This document shows positions 1 to 7,197 of a stretch of 17,019 bases of DNA, in pieces. Source of the DNA: JBGSUZ01 sp963677505 (GTDB lineage Bacteria; Bacillota; Clostridia; Peptostreptococcales; Acidaminobacteraceae); NCBI GenBank assembly GCA_963677505.2, contig CAXXWB010000008.1:1-17019 (forward strand). Reading direction: 5' to 3'. Positions within the stretch are counted from its first letter, which is position 1. Each line of letters begins with the position of its first letter. The position numbers were made by a program, and so were the translations under genes. The notes under the pieces are model-generated. The model was not told the DNA's origin, searched no databases, and saw nothing but the letters and a program-made list of their open reading frames with translations.

Positions 1-655
1 TGAAAAGCTCATCGAAGAAGGTCGTGTCAAGGTTAATGGCATCGTCATTACTGAACAAGGGAAAACAATAGACCCAGAAGTTGATCAAGTAGAAGTCGAT
101 GGAAAAATTATTCAAAATGAAGGTAAAATGGTTTATATCTTGTTGAACAAGCCCAGTGGCTTTGTGACCACCGCAAAAGATCAGTTTGGCAGACCTACGG
201 TAATTGACTTGCTCAAAGGGTTTGAAACACGTGTGTACCCAATAGGAAGACTGGACTATCAGACTTCAGGGCTACTGATACTTACTAATGATGGCGACTT
301 GACTTTGAAATTGACCCATCCTAAACATGAAATTTATAAGACCTATGTTGCTACCGTTGAAGGTGAAATAAACGCAGCTAAAATTGCTCAACTTCAGGAA
401 GGCATTGATATAGGCGATTTTGTTACGTCACCTGCAAAAGCTGAATTAATTAAGGCCACCCCCTCTGAAAGTTTGGTCAAAATTTCCATTCGAGAGGGTA
501 AGTATAGGCAGGTCCGTCGCATGTTTGAAAGTATTGGACACCCTGTACATGAGCTTCAACGGACCGACATTGGTAAATTGAATCTCAGCGGACTTAGAGA
601 AGGAGATTTTCGCTATTTAACAGAAGAAGAAGTGGCTTACCTTAAAGCTCTATAA
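1..655 (+). CDS. rluB: Pseudouridine synthase, RluB/RsuA family (5' end missing)
   Basis: The reading frame is open from base 2 to the TAA at 653-655, giving 217 visible residues. The true start lies upstream of the window, and the ATG at 128 is internal. The first 40 or so residues are the end of an S4 RNA-binding domain (EEGRVKVNG, then a VDQVEVDGK-like strand). The catalytic domain follows, with LNKPSG, the signature GRLDYQTSGLL whose Asp codon at 254-256 is the expected nucleophile, and the late RQVRRMFE motif. This family converts specific uridines of rRNA to pseudouridine; RluB acts on 23S rRNA in the peptidyl transferase region. The family call is firm, but RluB rather than a close paralogue is inferred. 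No terminator separates it from the next gene 40 bases on, so co-transcription is likely. Confidence 0.93.
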   Translation, partial: EKLIEEGRVKVNGIVITEQGKTIDPEVDQVEVDGKIIQNEGKMVYILLNKPSGFVTTAKDQFGRPTVIDLLKGFETRVYPIGRLDYQTSGLLILTNDGDLTLKLTHPKHEIYKTYVATVEGEINAAKIAQLQEGIDIGDFVTSPAKAELIKATPSESLVKISIREGKYRQVRRMFESIGHPVHELQRTDIGKLNLSGLREGDFRYLTEEEVAYLKAL

Positions 656-695
656 TATAAGTACATCATATAAATATTTATTATTGGAGGATGAC

Positions 696-1115
696 ATGTT
701 AAGTATTAGAAATGCAGAAGCTAAAGACTATGCTGGTTTAAATGAATTTTTAAAAAAAGAAGGTCGATTGGAAGCTAATCAGCCTCGTGACTTAGCGTTA
801 GTTGAAACCATGATATTGACTGATGAAGAAGAAATCTACGGTTATGCAATGGCTGAACTCGTTGATTTTATGCCTCTGCTTACTGAAATATATATTCCTG
901 AAAAATTAAGAAATAACTTCTTTGGAGATGCGACCTTAAGAGGACTTCTTTTCTATTTTATGAATAGAGGCATTGAAAAGATTTATGCTAAAAAAGAATC
1001 TCTCATTGCAGATTTTTTAAGACACGAAGGTTTTTCAGAAGGGGAAGTCTATTTAGAAATTGTTATGAACGACTTCTTCAATCAAAAGTGTAAAGGCTGT
1101 CGAGGAGATGAGTAG
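696..1115 (+). CDS. Small GNAT-like acetyltransferase domain protein
   Basis: This is a 139-residue cytosolic protein. I chose ATG 696 because GGAGG at 686-690 sits 5 bases before it; an in-frame TTG at 684 would place that site inside the gene. The N-terminus (LSIRNAEAKDY) and the middle part (LTEIYIPEKLRN, then NFFGDA at residues 74-79, then a helix and GIEKIYAKK) follow the layout of a GNAT fold. NFFGDA matches the acetyl-CoA loop pattern R/QxxGxG/A except that Asn replaces Arg/Gln. The tail carries a CxxC pair (KCKGC, residues 131-135). Its end overlaps the next gene by 8 bases, indicating translational coupling to mnmM. The substrate is unknown. The fold call is by pattern only, and loss of activity is possible. 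Confidence 0.6.
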   Translation: MLSIRNAEAKDYAGLNEFLKKEGRLEANQPRDLALVETMILTDEEEIYGYAMAELVDFMPLLTEIYIPEKLRNNFFGDATLRGLLFYFMNRGIEKIYAKKESLIADFLRHEGFSEGEVYLEIVMNDFFNQKCKGCRGDE

Positions 1116-1683
1116 TAGAATACCCTCAATCGGCCATGTTCAGGTTTTTCAAAAAATGCTTTTAGAGGAAAGTCTACAAGAAGGAGATCGCGTCTTGGAT
1201 GCCACCGTAGGAAATGGACATGATTCACTGATGCTCTTAGAGTATGTTGGTCCTACAGGCTTTCTAATCGGCTTTGATGTACAACGTGAAGCCGTTGAAA
1301 ATACTAGAAGTAAGTTAGAACAGGCGGGCAAAAATAACTTTCAATTGATCTGTGATACCCATGCAGAACTTGGAAAGTATGTTCTAGAGCCTTTTCAAGG
1401 GGCTTTATTTAACCTAGGCTATCTGCCAACAGGGAATAAAGGCTGTACAACGCTTTGGACCTCCACTAAATCTGCCATAGACCAAGCAATGAACTTGCTC
1501 TTGCCCAATGGTTTTATTGGCGTCATGACTTACCCAGGTCATGACAGTGGCATGGAAGAAGATTTGGAAATTCGAGGGTTTTTCGCACAGGTTAATCAAA
1601 AGGAATTTCAAATTGCACAGATAGAATTTATCAATCAGAAAAATAATCCACCCAAATTATATTGGCTAACTAAAAGAACATAA
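1108..1683 (+). CDS. mnmM: tRNA 5-aminomethyl-2-thiouridine methyltransferase MnmM (YtqB family)
   Basis: This 191-residue protein is a class I SAM-dependent methyltransferase. Motif I is VLDATVGNGHDSL (residues 29-41), the motif II acidic strand is GFDVQ (55-59), and the family hallmark NLGYLPTGNK lies at 102-111, followed by TYPGHDSGMEED (141-152). These match the YtqB group once called putative rRNA methylases. Its B. subtilis member is now described as MnmM, which makes the last methyl transfer of the mnm5s2U wobble modification at tRNA position 34. The ATG overlaps the end of the GNAT-like gene by 8 bases. The purine-rich GAGGAG at 1102-1107 abuts the ATG, so initiation probably depends on coupling to the upstream gene. 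Family membership is clear; the tRNA role is by homology. Confidence 0.88.
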   Translation: MSSRIPSIGHVQVFQKMLLEESLQEGDRVLDATVGNGHDSLMLLEYVGPTGFLIGFDVQREAVENTRSKLEQAGKNNFQLICDTHAELGKYVLEPFQGALFNLGYLPTGNKGCTTLWTSTKSAIDQAMNLLLPNGFIGVMTYPGHDSGMEEDLEIRGFFAQVNQKEFQIAQIEFINQKNNPPKLYWLTKRT

Positions 1684-1731
1684 TTATATTATGTAAACCA
1701 AAAGGTCTTTTTGTTCATAAAGGAGCTCAAA

Positions 1732-2490
1732 ATGAAAATATTTATTGTTAACGACGATAGCATCTTTGCGGAAGGTTTGCAAACCCTTGTAAAAATTCTT
1801 GCACCTCACCATGAAATTTACATATCAGCACCGAGATATCAGCAGAGTGCAAAGAGCCATGCCCTTACCATGTCAGATATTGTTTCGGCCTCAGAAGTGA
1901 AAGAATTTGACCATCCCAATGTCAAAGCGCAGTGGGCAATTACTGGGACACCAGCAGATTGTGTTAAAATAGGCATTGCCAAGTTTTCAGATGTAAATTT
2001 TGATGTGTTACTCTCTGGAATCAACCACGGTCCTAACTTAGGGGTAGATACGATATACTCTGGAACTGTTGCCGCTGCTATAGATGGTAGTTTTCATGGT
2101 TTGCCGAGCATTGCCTTGTCTCTTCTTAAAGAGTCTACTGAAGGCTTTAAAGCTGCAGCTGAATTCGTAAGAGACCATCTCACTTTTATGCTTGAAAATC
2201 ATGAGTGGAATGGCAGTATTTTAAATGTCAATTTCCCTGAAAACCTTCCGTATAAAGGTGTGCAACTTACAACATTAGGTGAAGTATACTATGACAACCC
2301 TGTTCAGAAGCGCACTAACCCAAGAGGTAGTGAGTACTATTGGATTGCTGGGGATGTTAGAATGCCTGAAAATCAGCATGGGAGAGATGTACAAGCTATT
2401 AGAGAGGGCTATATCAGCGTATCACCATTGAAATTTAGCTTTGACGATCCTGCAGGTACAAAGTTAGCTGCTGTCAATTGGACATTATAA
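1732..2490 (+). CDS. surE: 5'/3'-nucleotidase SurE
   Basis: The protein has 252 residues, typical for SurE, a metal-dependent phosphatase of nucleoside 5'- and 3'-monophosphates in the cytoplasm. ATG 1732 is chosen because AAGGAG lies 6-12 bases upstream; a TTG at 1711 in the same frame lacks such a site. Expected metal ligands are present: Asp8 and Asp9 (VNDDS), Ser39 (YQQSAKSHA) and Asn98 (LLSGINHGPN). TGTPADCV and DTIYSGTVAAAIDG, both hallmark segments, follow. One small deviation is Ser10 where most SurE proteins have Gly (NDDG). It is the last gene of the rluB-GNAT-mnmM-surE cluster and is followed at once by a terminator. Confidence 0.95.
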   Translation: MKIFIVNDDSIFAEGLQTLVKILAPHHEIYISAPRYQQSAKSHALTMSDIVSASEVKEFDHPNVKAQWAITGTPADCVKIGIAKFSDVNFDVLLSGINHGPNLGVDTIYSGTVAAAIDGSFHGLPSIALSLLKESTEGFKAAAEFVRDHLTFMLENHEWNGSILNVNFPENLPYKGVQLTTLGEVYYDNPVQKRTNPRGSEYYWIAGDVRMPENQHGRDVQAIREGYISVSPLKFSFDDPAGTKLAAVNWTL

Positions 2491-2510
2491 TAAATCGTCT
2501 ATATTCGTAA

Positions 2511-2538
2511 GCGTCCCTAGAAATAGGGGCGTTTTTTT
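2511..2538 (+). terminator. Rho-independent terminator after surE
   Basis: The arms 2512-2519 (CGTCCCTA) and 2524-2531 (TAGGGGCG) pair over 8 bp with one T-G wobble. They close a GAAA tetraloop at 2520-2523 and are followed by seven T residues (2532-2538). It ends the first cluster. Confidence 0.93.
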
Positions 2539-2652
2539 ATGCAAGTTTTTAAAAGAGAACCATCATTGTATACATATATACGTGTGACCTTAAAAACAAA
2601 ATGAACTTAAAGTTGCAAAAATATAAAAAATATTTAAATTATGAAATCTATC

Positions 2653-2681
2653 TTGCATTTTTCAAAACAGATTGATATGAT
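2653..2681 (+). promoter_or_regulatory. Predicted sigma-A promoter of the oxidoreductase operon
   Basis: The -35 element is TTGCAT (2653-2658) and the -10 element is TATGAT (2676-2681), with an exact 17-base spacer, so the start would be near 2688. It lies between the surE terminator and the ferredoxin gene and is the best match in this AT-rich gap. A short inverted repeat (GTATA, 4 bases, TATAC) sits upstream at 2568-2581. No start-site data are available. Confidence 0.6.
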
Positions 2682-2763
2682 TAATTTAGAAAATGAAACG
2701 TAATCAACTGCACTAAACAATAGAGTGAATAAATGGCAACGAATATTTGAGGGGGTTATTACA

Positions 2764-2979
2764 TTGAGCAATGCAAAAGATCAAGTTGAAATCAAGATCA
2801 ACAAATCTTGGTGTAAAGGATGCGGAATTTGTGTAGCATTCTGTCCAAAACAAGTCCTTGGTTTTGACGAAAAAGGCAAAGTGGAAATGTTAGATCGAGC
2901 AAACTGCATCAAATGTGGACAATGTGAATTAAGATGTCCTGATTTTGCAATTTTCCTTGGAGGTATTGACCATGAATAA
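2764..2979 (+). CDS. korD: 2-oxoacid:ferredoxin oxidoreductase, delta subunit (2[4Fe-4S] ferredoxin)
   Basis: This is a 71-residue ferredoxin-like subunit. Two CxxCxxCxxxCP motifs (Cys17, 20, 23, 27 and Cys48, 51, 54, 58) should hold two [4Fe-4S] clusters that carry electrons from the catalytic core to external ferredoxin. I chose TTG 2764 because GAGGGGG (2749-2755) lies 8 bases before it. An in-frame GTG at 2725 would put this site inside the gene and add 13 residues unlike the family. The 3' end overlaps the alpha-subunit start by 8 bases. The order delta-alpha-beta-gamma is common in such four-subunit enzymes. The substrate is probably 2-oxoglutarate, but branched-chain 2-oxoacids (Vor type) cannot be excluded from sequence. 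Confidence 0.9.
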   Translation: MSNAKDQVEIKINKSWCKGCGICVAFCPKQVLGFDEKGKVEMLDRANCIKCGQCELRCPDFAIFLGGIDHE

Positions 2980-4105
2980 GAAAATCAAATTAATGTCTGG
3001 TAATGAAGCATGCGTTGAAGGCGCACTTTATGCAGGAATGCGTTTTTATTCTGGTTATCCAATCACACCTTCAACTGAAATAGCAGAAGGCTCTGCAGAA
3101 AAACTCCCAAGAGTTGGTGGAAAGTTTATTCAGATGGAAGATGAAATCGCTGGTATTGCTACAGCAATCGGCGGTTCTATTGCAGGATTGAAATCTATGA
3201 CAGCTACAAGTGGTCCTGGTTTCTCTCTTAAACAAGAAAATATTGGCTACGCTGCTATTGCGGAAATTCCTTTAGTTATTGTCAACATCATGCGTGGCGG
3301 ACCTTCAACAGGCCTACCAACATCAACAGCACAAAGTGATGTTATGCAAGCAATGTGGGGCACACATGGTGACCATCCTGTTATTGCATTATGTCCTCAA
3401 TCGGTTACAGAAACTTTTGAATTAACAGTACGCGCATTTAACTTAGCTGAAAAATATAGAACACCAGTTATTCTTCTTTCTGACGAAGTAGTTGGTCATA
3501 TGAGAGAAAAAATTGTCATTCCAGAACCAGGTGAATTAGAAGTATTCGATCGTATTAAGCCTGAGGATGGTGCGCCATACAAAGCTTATGCTATTGAAGA
3601 AGGGGACATTGTTCCTAAAATGGCAGCCTTCGGCGATGGACATCGATACCATATTACTGGTCTTTTCCATGATGAGTCAGGTTTCCCTTCAAACAGTTCG
3701 AAAAACGCTGAAATCATGATGCAACGTATGATGGACAAAATATCTGACAATCTTGACGATATCGTTTCATATGATGAATATATGACTGAAGACGCAGACT
3801 TCTTGATTGTGGCTTACGGGAGCACTGCAAGAGGCGCTAGAAACGCAGTTAATACATTAAGAGCTTCCGGCATTAAAGCAGGTCTCTTCCGACCAATTAC
3901 ATTATGGCCTTTCCCAACTGTAAGACTTGAAGCATTAGCAAAACAAGTTAACAAGATTCTCGTGACTGAAATGAACCTTGGTCAAATGGTCTTAGAAGTT
4001 GAGCGTGTTGCCAAGTCAGACGCTAAAGTATACCACTTTGGTCGTGCAAATGGCGAAGTATTGGTTCCAGAAGAAATTGTCAACAAAGTTAAGGAGGTCC
4101 TCTAA
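2972..4105 (+). CDS. korA: 2-oxoacid:ferredoxin oxidoreductase, alpha subunit
   Basis: This 377-residue subunit provides the pyrimidine-binding half of the thiamine diphosphate site together with the transketolase-like second domain. Visible hallmarks are YPITPSTEIAE (residues 29-39), QMEDEIA (54-60, with the Glu expected to contact the cofactor ring), TSGPGFSLKQE (79-89) and RGGPSTGLPT (108-117). ATG 2972 is preceded by GGAGG at 2959-2963; an earlier in-frame start at 2945 lies inside korD and is not used. The enzyme makes acyl-CoA, CO2 and reduced ferredoxin from a 2-oxoacid and CoA, or works in reverse for carboxylation. The stop overlaps the beta-subunit start by one base (TAATG), so the two subunits are translationally coupled. 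Confidence 0.94.
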   Translation: MNKKIKLMSGNEACVEGALYAGMRFYSGYPITPSTEIAEGSAEKLPRVGGKFIQMEDEIAGIATAIGGSIAGLKSMTATSGPGFSLKQENIGYAAIAEIPLVIVNIMRGGPSTGLPTSTAQSDVMQAMWGTHGDHPVIALCPQSVTETFELTVRAFNLAEKYRTPVILLSDEVVGHMREKIVIPEPGELEVFDRIKPEDGAPYKAYAIEEGDIVPKMAAFGDGHRYHITGLFHDESGFPSNSSKNAEIMMQRMMDKISDNLDDIVSYDEYMTEDADFLIVAYGSTARGARNAVNTLRASGIKAGLFRPITLWPFPTVRLEALAKQVNKILVTEMNLGQMVLEVERVAKSDAKVYHFGRANGEVLVPEEIVNKVKEVL

Positions 4106-4926
4106 TGAACAGTGAATTAGTTCAAAAGTATATGCGCGAAGAAAAAATGCCTCATATCTGGTGTCCAGGTTGTGGCCACGGTATTATTACCCATGCAATT
4201 ATTCGCGCAATTGACCAATTAGGTTTAGATAAAGATAAAGTGTGTATCGTTTCAGGTATTGGCTGTTCTTCAAGAGCACCTGGTTACATGGATTTCAATA
4301 CACTTCACACTACCCATGGTAGAGCTCTTGCTTTTGCTACAGGTATCAAATTAGCCAATCCTGAACTTCATGTTATTGTTATTTCAGGCGATGGTGATGC
4401 ATCTGCTATCGGAGGTAATCACTTAATCCATGCTTGTAGAAGAAATATTGATTTGACTACAATTGTTTTCAACAACAATATTTACGGTATGACAGGTGGT
4501 CAATATTCGCCAACAACGCCTACCAATGAATTTGGTACAACAGCACCTTACGGCAACATTGACAAGCCTTTTGACATTGCGAATCTTGCTGCAGCTGCAG
4601 GTGCAACATATGCGGCAAGAGGTACAGCATACCACGCCAATGCATTGACTGCTATGATCAAAAAAGGTATTGAACATAAAGGTTTTTCATTAATTGAAGC
4701 GATATCAACTTGTCCAACTTATTATGGACGTAAAAATAAAAAAGGTTCTGCAGTTGCAATGATTAACTACTTGAAAGAAAGTTTTATCGATATTAAAGCT
4801 GTAGAGAAGTTACCTCCTGAAAGCCTTGTAGGCAAACACATCATGGGTGAATTCAAATGTGTAGATGCACCTGAATACACAGCAGAATACCAAAAAATCA
4901 TTGAACGTTTAAAGGGAGGTAAGTAG
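4105..4926 (+). CDS. korB: 2-oxoacid:ferredoxin oxidoreductase, beta subunit (thiamine diphosphate binding)
   Basis: This 273-residue subunit carries the diphosphate-binding part of the thiamine site and a buried iron-sulfur cluster. WCPGCGHG gives Cys20 and Cys23, SGIGCSSRAPGY gives Cys54 and STCPTYYGR gives Cys203, the four-Cys arrangement expected for the proximal [4Fe-4S] cluster. The thiamine motif runs from SGDGDASAIGG (residue 94 on) to the FNNNIYGMTGGQ segment (122-133). AAGGAGG at 4091-4097 serves the ATG, which shares one base with the korA stop. The Cys arrangement and length fit KorB/VorB-type enzymes, not the single-chain pyruvate:ferredoxin oxidoreductase. Confidence 0.95.
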   Translation: MNSELVQKYMREEKMPHIWCPGCGHGIITHAIIRAIDQLGLDKDKVCIVSGIGCSSRAPGYMDFNTLHTTHGRALAFATGIKLANPELHVIVISGDGDASAIGGNHLIHACRRNIDLTTIVFNNNIYGMTGGQYSPTTPTNEFGTTAPYGNIDKPFDIANLAAAAGATYAARGTAYHANALTAMIKKGIEHKGFSLIEAISTCPTYYGRKNKKGSAVAMINYLKESFIDIKAVEKLPPESLVGKHIMGEFKCVDAPEYTAEYQKIIERLKGGK

Positions 4927-4928
4927 TC

Positions 4929-5471
4929 ATGGCTAAACACAGCGAGCTTAGATTATCCGGTTCAGGTGGACAAGGCTTGATTCTTGCTGGTATAATATTG
5001 GCAGAAGCCGCTCTACTTGAAAACAAAAATGCAATTCAGTCCCAAAGTTACGGACCAGAAGCAAGAGGCGGCGCAAGTAAAGCAGAAGTTATCATCAGCG
5101 ACGGCGAAATTGACTTTCCAAAAGTTCAGTCCCCTGATATTGTTCTAGCCCTTACTCAAGTGGCCAGCGACAAATACATTAAGACTGTTAAGCCTGACGG
5201 CATTGTTATTGTAGACGATGCTATCGTGTTGCCCGCTGATTTAAGAGCTGGAAAAGTATATAAGCTACCTATTCTTGACACTGCAGCAGAAAAAGTTGGA
5301 AAATCAATCGTTGCAAATATTGTAGCGGTTGGTCTCTTAGCTGAACTGACTGGTGTTGTTTCAAGAAAGAGCGTTGAAGATGCTGTCTTAGCAAGAGTAC
5401 CTAAAGGTACTGAAGACCTTAACCGATCCGCACTCAGGGAAGGATACGAACTGGCTCTGCAAAGTAAATAG
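4929..5471 (+). CDS. korC: 2-oxoacid:ferredoxin oxidoreductase, gamma subunit
   Basis: The protein has 180 residues, the usual length of the gamma subunit, whose fold in this superfamily helps bind CoA and close the active site. The N-terminal GSGGQG (residues 11-16) and the QSYGPEARGGASKAEVIIS segment (37-55) are diagnostic. It begins two bases after the korB stop with AAGGGAGG at 4912-4919, completing a tight four-gene unit. All subunits needed for a working enzyme are therefore encoded here and appear intact. Confidence 0.94.
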   Translation: MAKHSELRLSGSGGQGLILAGIILAEAALLENKNAIQSQSYGPEARGGASKAEVIISDGEIDFPKVQSPDIVLALTQVASDKYIKTVKPDGIVIVDDAIVLPADLRAGKVYKLPILDTAAEKVGKSIVANIVAVGLLAELTGVVSRKSVEDAVLARVPKGTEDLNRSALREGYELALQSK

Positions 5472-5487
5472 CAGAGGTGTGTAAATT

Positions 5488-6351
5488 ATGATAGAAAACA
5501 ACAACGATCTTTTGAACCGAATCGAGAAGAATTATATCAAGCTCAGTAAAGGTCAAAAAAGAATAGCCGATTTCATTTTATCAAATTATGATCGGGTAGC
5601 TTTTATGACTGCGTCTACACTGGGAGAAATTGTTGGCGTCAGCGAGTCTACTGTGGTGAGGTTTGCCAATGCACTCGGTTATGATGGTTATCCTAAGCTT
5701 CAAAAAGGGCTTCAGGAATCTATCAAAACGAAGTTGACAACCGTACAGCGTTTTGAAATGACCAAAGAGTTTGATAAAGAAGGCAGTTCTATTAAAAAAG
5801 TAATGAATGCAGACATGGACAATATTCGCCGCACAGTCGATAACTTAGATGAAGATGTGGTATATAAAATTGTCGACGTCCTTCATTCTGCAAGAAAAGT
5901 CTATATTCTTGGTATGAGAAGTTCATCTGTCCTTGCAAATTATTTAGCTTTCTATCTTAATTTTATTTTGGACGACATTCACGTTGTTCCAGAAGGCGCT
6001 CAAGATCCTTTTGATTATATGTTAAATATATCGCCTGAGGACGTGTTAATTACAATTTCGTTCCCAAGATATGCAAAGAAAACATATGATGTGGTAAATC
6101 ACGCAAGAAGCCAAGGTGCGACCATTATAGGCATAACAGATAGTGCTGGCTCTCCATTGGTACCTCTTGTTGAATATTGTTTATTTGCGAAATATAATAT
6201 GAATACCTTCATTGACTCTATGGTAGCCCCAATGAGTCTCATCAATTCTTTGATATTTGCCATGTCTATCCGTGAAAAAGAGAAGGTTGAGCAAAACTTC
6301 AAGCGTTTGGAAGGTTTGTGGAACGAATACAGAATTTATAACCCAAAATAG
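5488..6351 (+). CDS. MurR/RpiR-family transcriptional regulator (HTH + SIS domain)
   Basis: The 287-residue protein has an N-terminal RpiR-type helix-turn-helix (residues 1-77, including LSKGQKRIADFIL and the recognition part VSESTVVRFANALGYDGY). A SIS sugar-isomerase-like domain follows (about 125-260, with VYILGMRSSSVLANYLA, a DVLITISFPRYAKKT strand-loop and IIGITDSAGSPL). Such proteins usually sense phosphosugars or similar ligands and repress or activate nearby genes. It starts 16 bases after korC, with GCAGAGGTG upstream, and no terminator intervenes, so it is probably co-transcribed with the oxidoreductase and may control it. The ligand is unknown; the link to 2-oxoacid or amino-acid catabolism is inferred from position only. 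Confidence 0.88.
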   Translation: MIENNNDLLNRIEKNYIKLSKGQKRIADFILSNYDRVAFMTASTLGEIVGVSESTVVRFANALGYDGYPKLQKGLQESIKTKLTTVQRFEMTKEFDKEGSSIKKVMNADMDNIRRTVDNLDEDVVYKIVDVLHSARKVYILGMRSSSVLANYLAFYLNFILDDIHVVPEGAQDPFDYMLNISPEDVLITISFPRYAKKTYDVVNHARSQGATIIGITDSAGSPLVPLVEYCLFAKYNMNTFIDSMVAPMSLINSLIFAMSIREKEKVEQNFKRLEGLWNEYRIYNPK

Positions 6352-6361
6352 ATAAGTTCGC

Positions 6362-6390
6362 TTGTTAAGTTGGACACACTAGGGTATAAT
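6362..6390 (+). promoter_or_regulatory. Predicted sigma-A promoter of the cmk-plsC-ispH-rpsA cluster
   Basis: A perfect -10 TATAAT at 6385-6390 is preceded at 17 bases by TTGTTA (6362-6367), placing the start near 6397. A better-looking TTGGAC at 6370-6375 is only 9 bases from the -10 and cannot serve. The leader to the cmk start would be about 143 nt. Confidence 0.6.
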
Positions 6391-6408
6391 AGATGAGATG
6401 AACAGTAG

Positions 6409-6424
6409 ACCACCGCAAGGTGGT
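6409..6424 (+). terminator. Short hairpin with GCAA tetraloop, weak terminator or leader element
   Basis: ACCACC (6409-6414) pairs perfectly with GGTGGT (6419-6424) around a GCAA loop. It is followed by TTTATTGCTGTTTTG, a broken T-run. It lies 58 bases after the regulator stop and just downstream of the predicted cmk promoter start. It may end transcripts from the regulator gene weakly, or act at the 5' end of the cmk leader. Confidence 0.4.
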
Positions 6425-6539
6425 TTATTGCTGTTTTGGGCCAGTAGCTATGCTAATGGTTTGCTGAGGTGCTTGCTGCACCAAAGTATATTCTAGCCAA
6501 ATATTTTGGCGTGAAATTGGTGCCAAGGGGGCAAAGTCG

Positions 6540-7193
6540 TTGAAAAGAATTGCTTTAGATGGGCCTGCTGGTTCAGGCAAAAGTACAGTTGCAAAAATTA
6601 TTGCAGAGAGATTGGGCATTGAGTATTTAGATACAGGTGCAATGTACCGTGCCGTAACTTTGTATTTAATGGGTCAAGAAATTGACCTAAAAGATAACGC
6701 CTGCATTGAAAAGGTTCTTCCTAGCATTCACATTGATTTTGAAAATGGCAAAATATTTTTAAATCATGTAGATGTTTCAGAAGAAATCAGAATGCCTGAA
6801 GTCGCAAAAAATGTTTCAATTGTTGCTGCTCATAGAATTGTTAGGGTTGCAATGGTCGCACAACAGCAAGCACTTGCCAGTAAAAAATCCATCGTTATGG
6901 ATGGAAGAGATATTGGCACTGTCGTACTGCCAGATACTAAATACAAGTTTTTCCTAACTGCATCCATAGAGGAACGTGCCAATCGCCGTTATGAAGAAAT
7001 GAAGGCCAAAGGCATGTCAGTTGATTACAATCAAATTAAAGCAGAAATCGCTACACGAGACGACTTAGATACCCATAGAACTGAGTCGCCCCTTTGTCAG
7101 GCGAAGGACGCAATTCTAGTGGATACGACTGGACTTACTATAGATGGCGTCGTTACTCAATTGCTTGGAATGATTCAACAACTTTCGGAGTAA
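6540..7193 (+). CDS. cmk: Cytidylate kinase
   Basis: The protein has 217 residues and phosphorylates CMP and dCMP with ATP in nucleotide salvage and DNA precursor supply. The P-loop GPAGSGKST (residues 8-16) and the DTGAMYRAVT segment (30-39) are diagnostic for bacterial CMP kinase, as is MDGRDIGTVVLPD in the middle. The start is TTG at 6540, supported by AAGGGGG at 6525-6531 with an 8-base spacing and by the conserved MKRIALDGP N-terminus; no ATG fits. It opens a cluster with plsC, ispH and an S1 protein, an arrangement known in Firmicutes. A structured leader precedes it. Confidence 0.95.
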   Translation: MKRIALDGPAGSGKSTVAKIIAERLGIEYLDTGAMYRAVTLYLMGQEIDLKDNACIEKVLPSIHIDFENGKIFLNHVDVSEEIRMPEVAKNVSIVAAHRIVRVAMVAQQQALASKKSIVMDGRDIGTVVLPDTKYKFFLTASIEERANRRYEEMKAKGMSVDYNQIKAEIATRDDLDTHRTESPLCQAKDAILVDTTGLTIDGVVTQLLGMIQQLSE

Positions 7194-7197
7194 TCTT

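Noticed and set aside
684..695. TTG start for the GNAT-like gene
   Set aside because: The GGAGG at 686-690 would lie within the gene; ATG 696 has correct spacing.
1149..1331. Antisense ORF of about 60 codons inside mnmM
   Set aside because: It has no family motifs or ribosome binding site and lies wholly within a well supported gene; the other antisense ORFs inside surE, korB, ispH, miaB and trpEG are alike.
2733..2750. Five-codon ORF (MATNI) just before korD
   Set aside because: It has no ribosome binding site, and its stop overlaps the korD one; a short ORF like this is expected by chance.
2725..2763. GTG start giving a longer korD
   Set aside because: The added 13 residues are unlike the family, and the good ribosome binding site at 2749-2755 lies inside that extension, pointing to TTG 2764.
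6370..6390. TTGGAC with TATAAT as a promoter pair
   Set aside because: The spacer is only 9 bases; the TTGTTA at 6362 gives 17.
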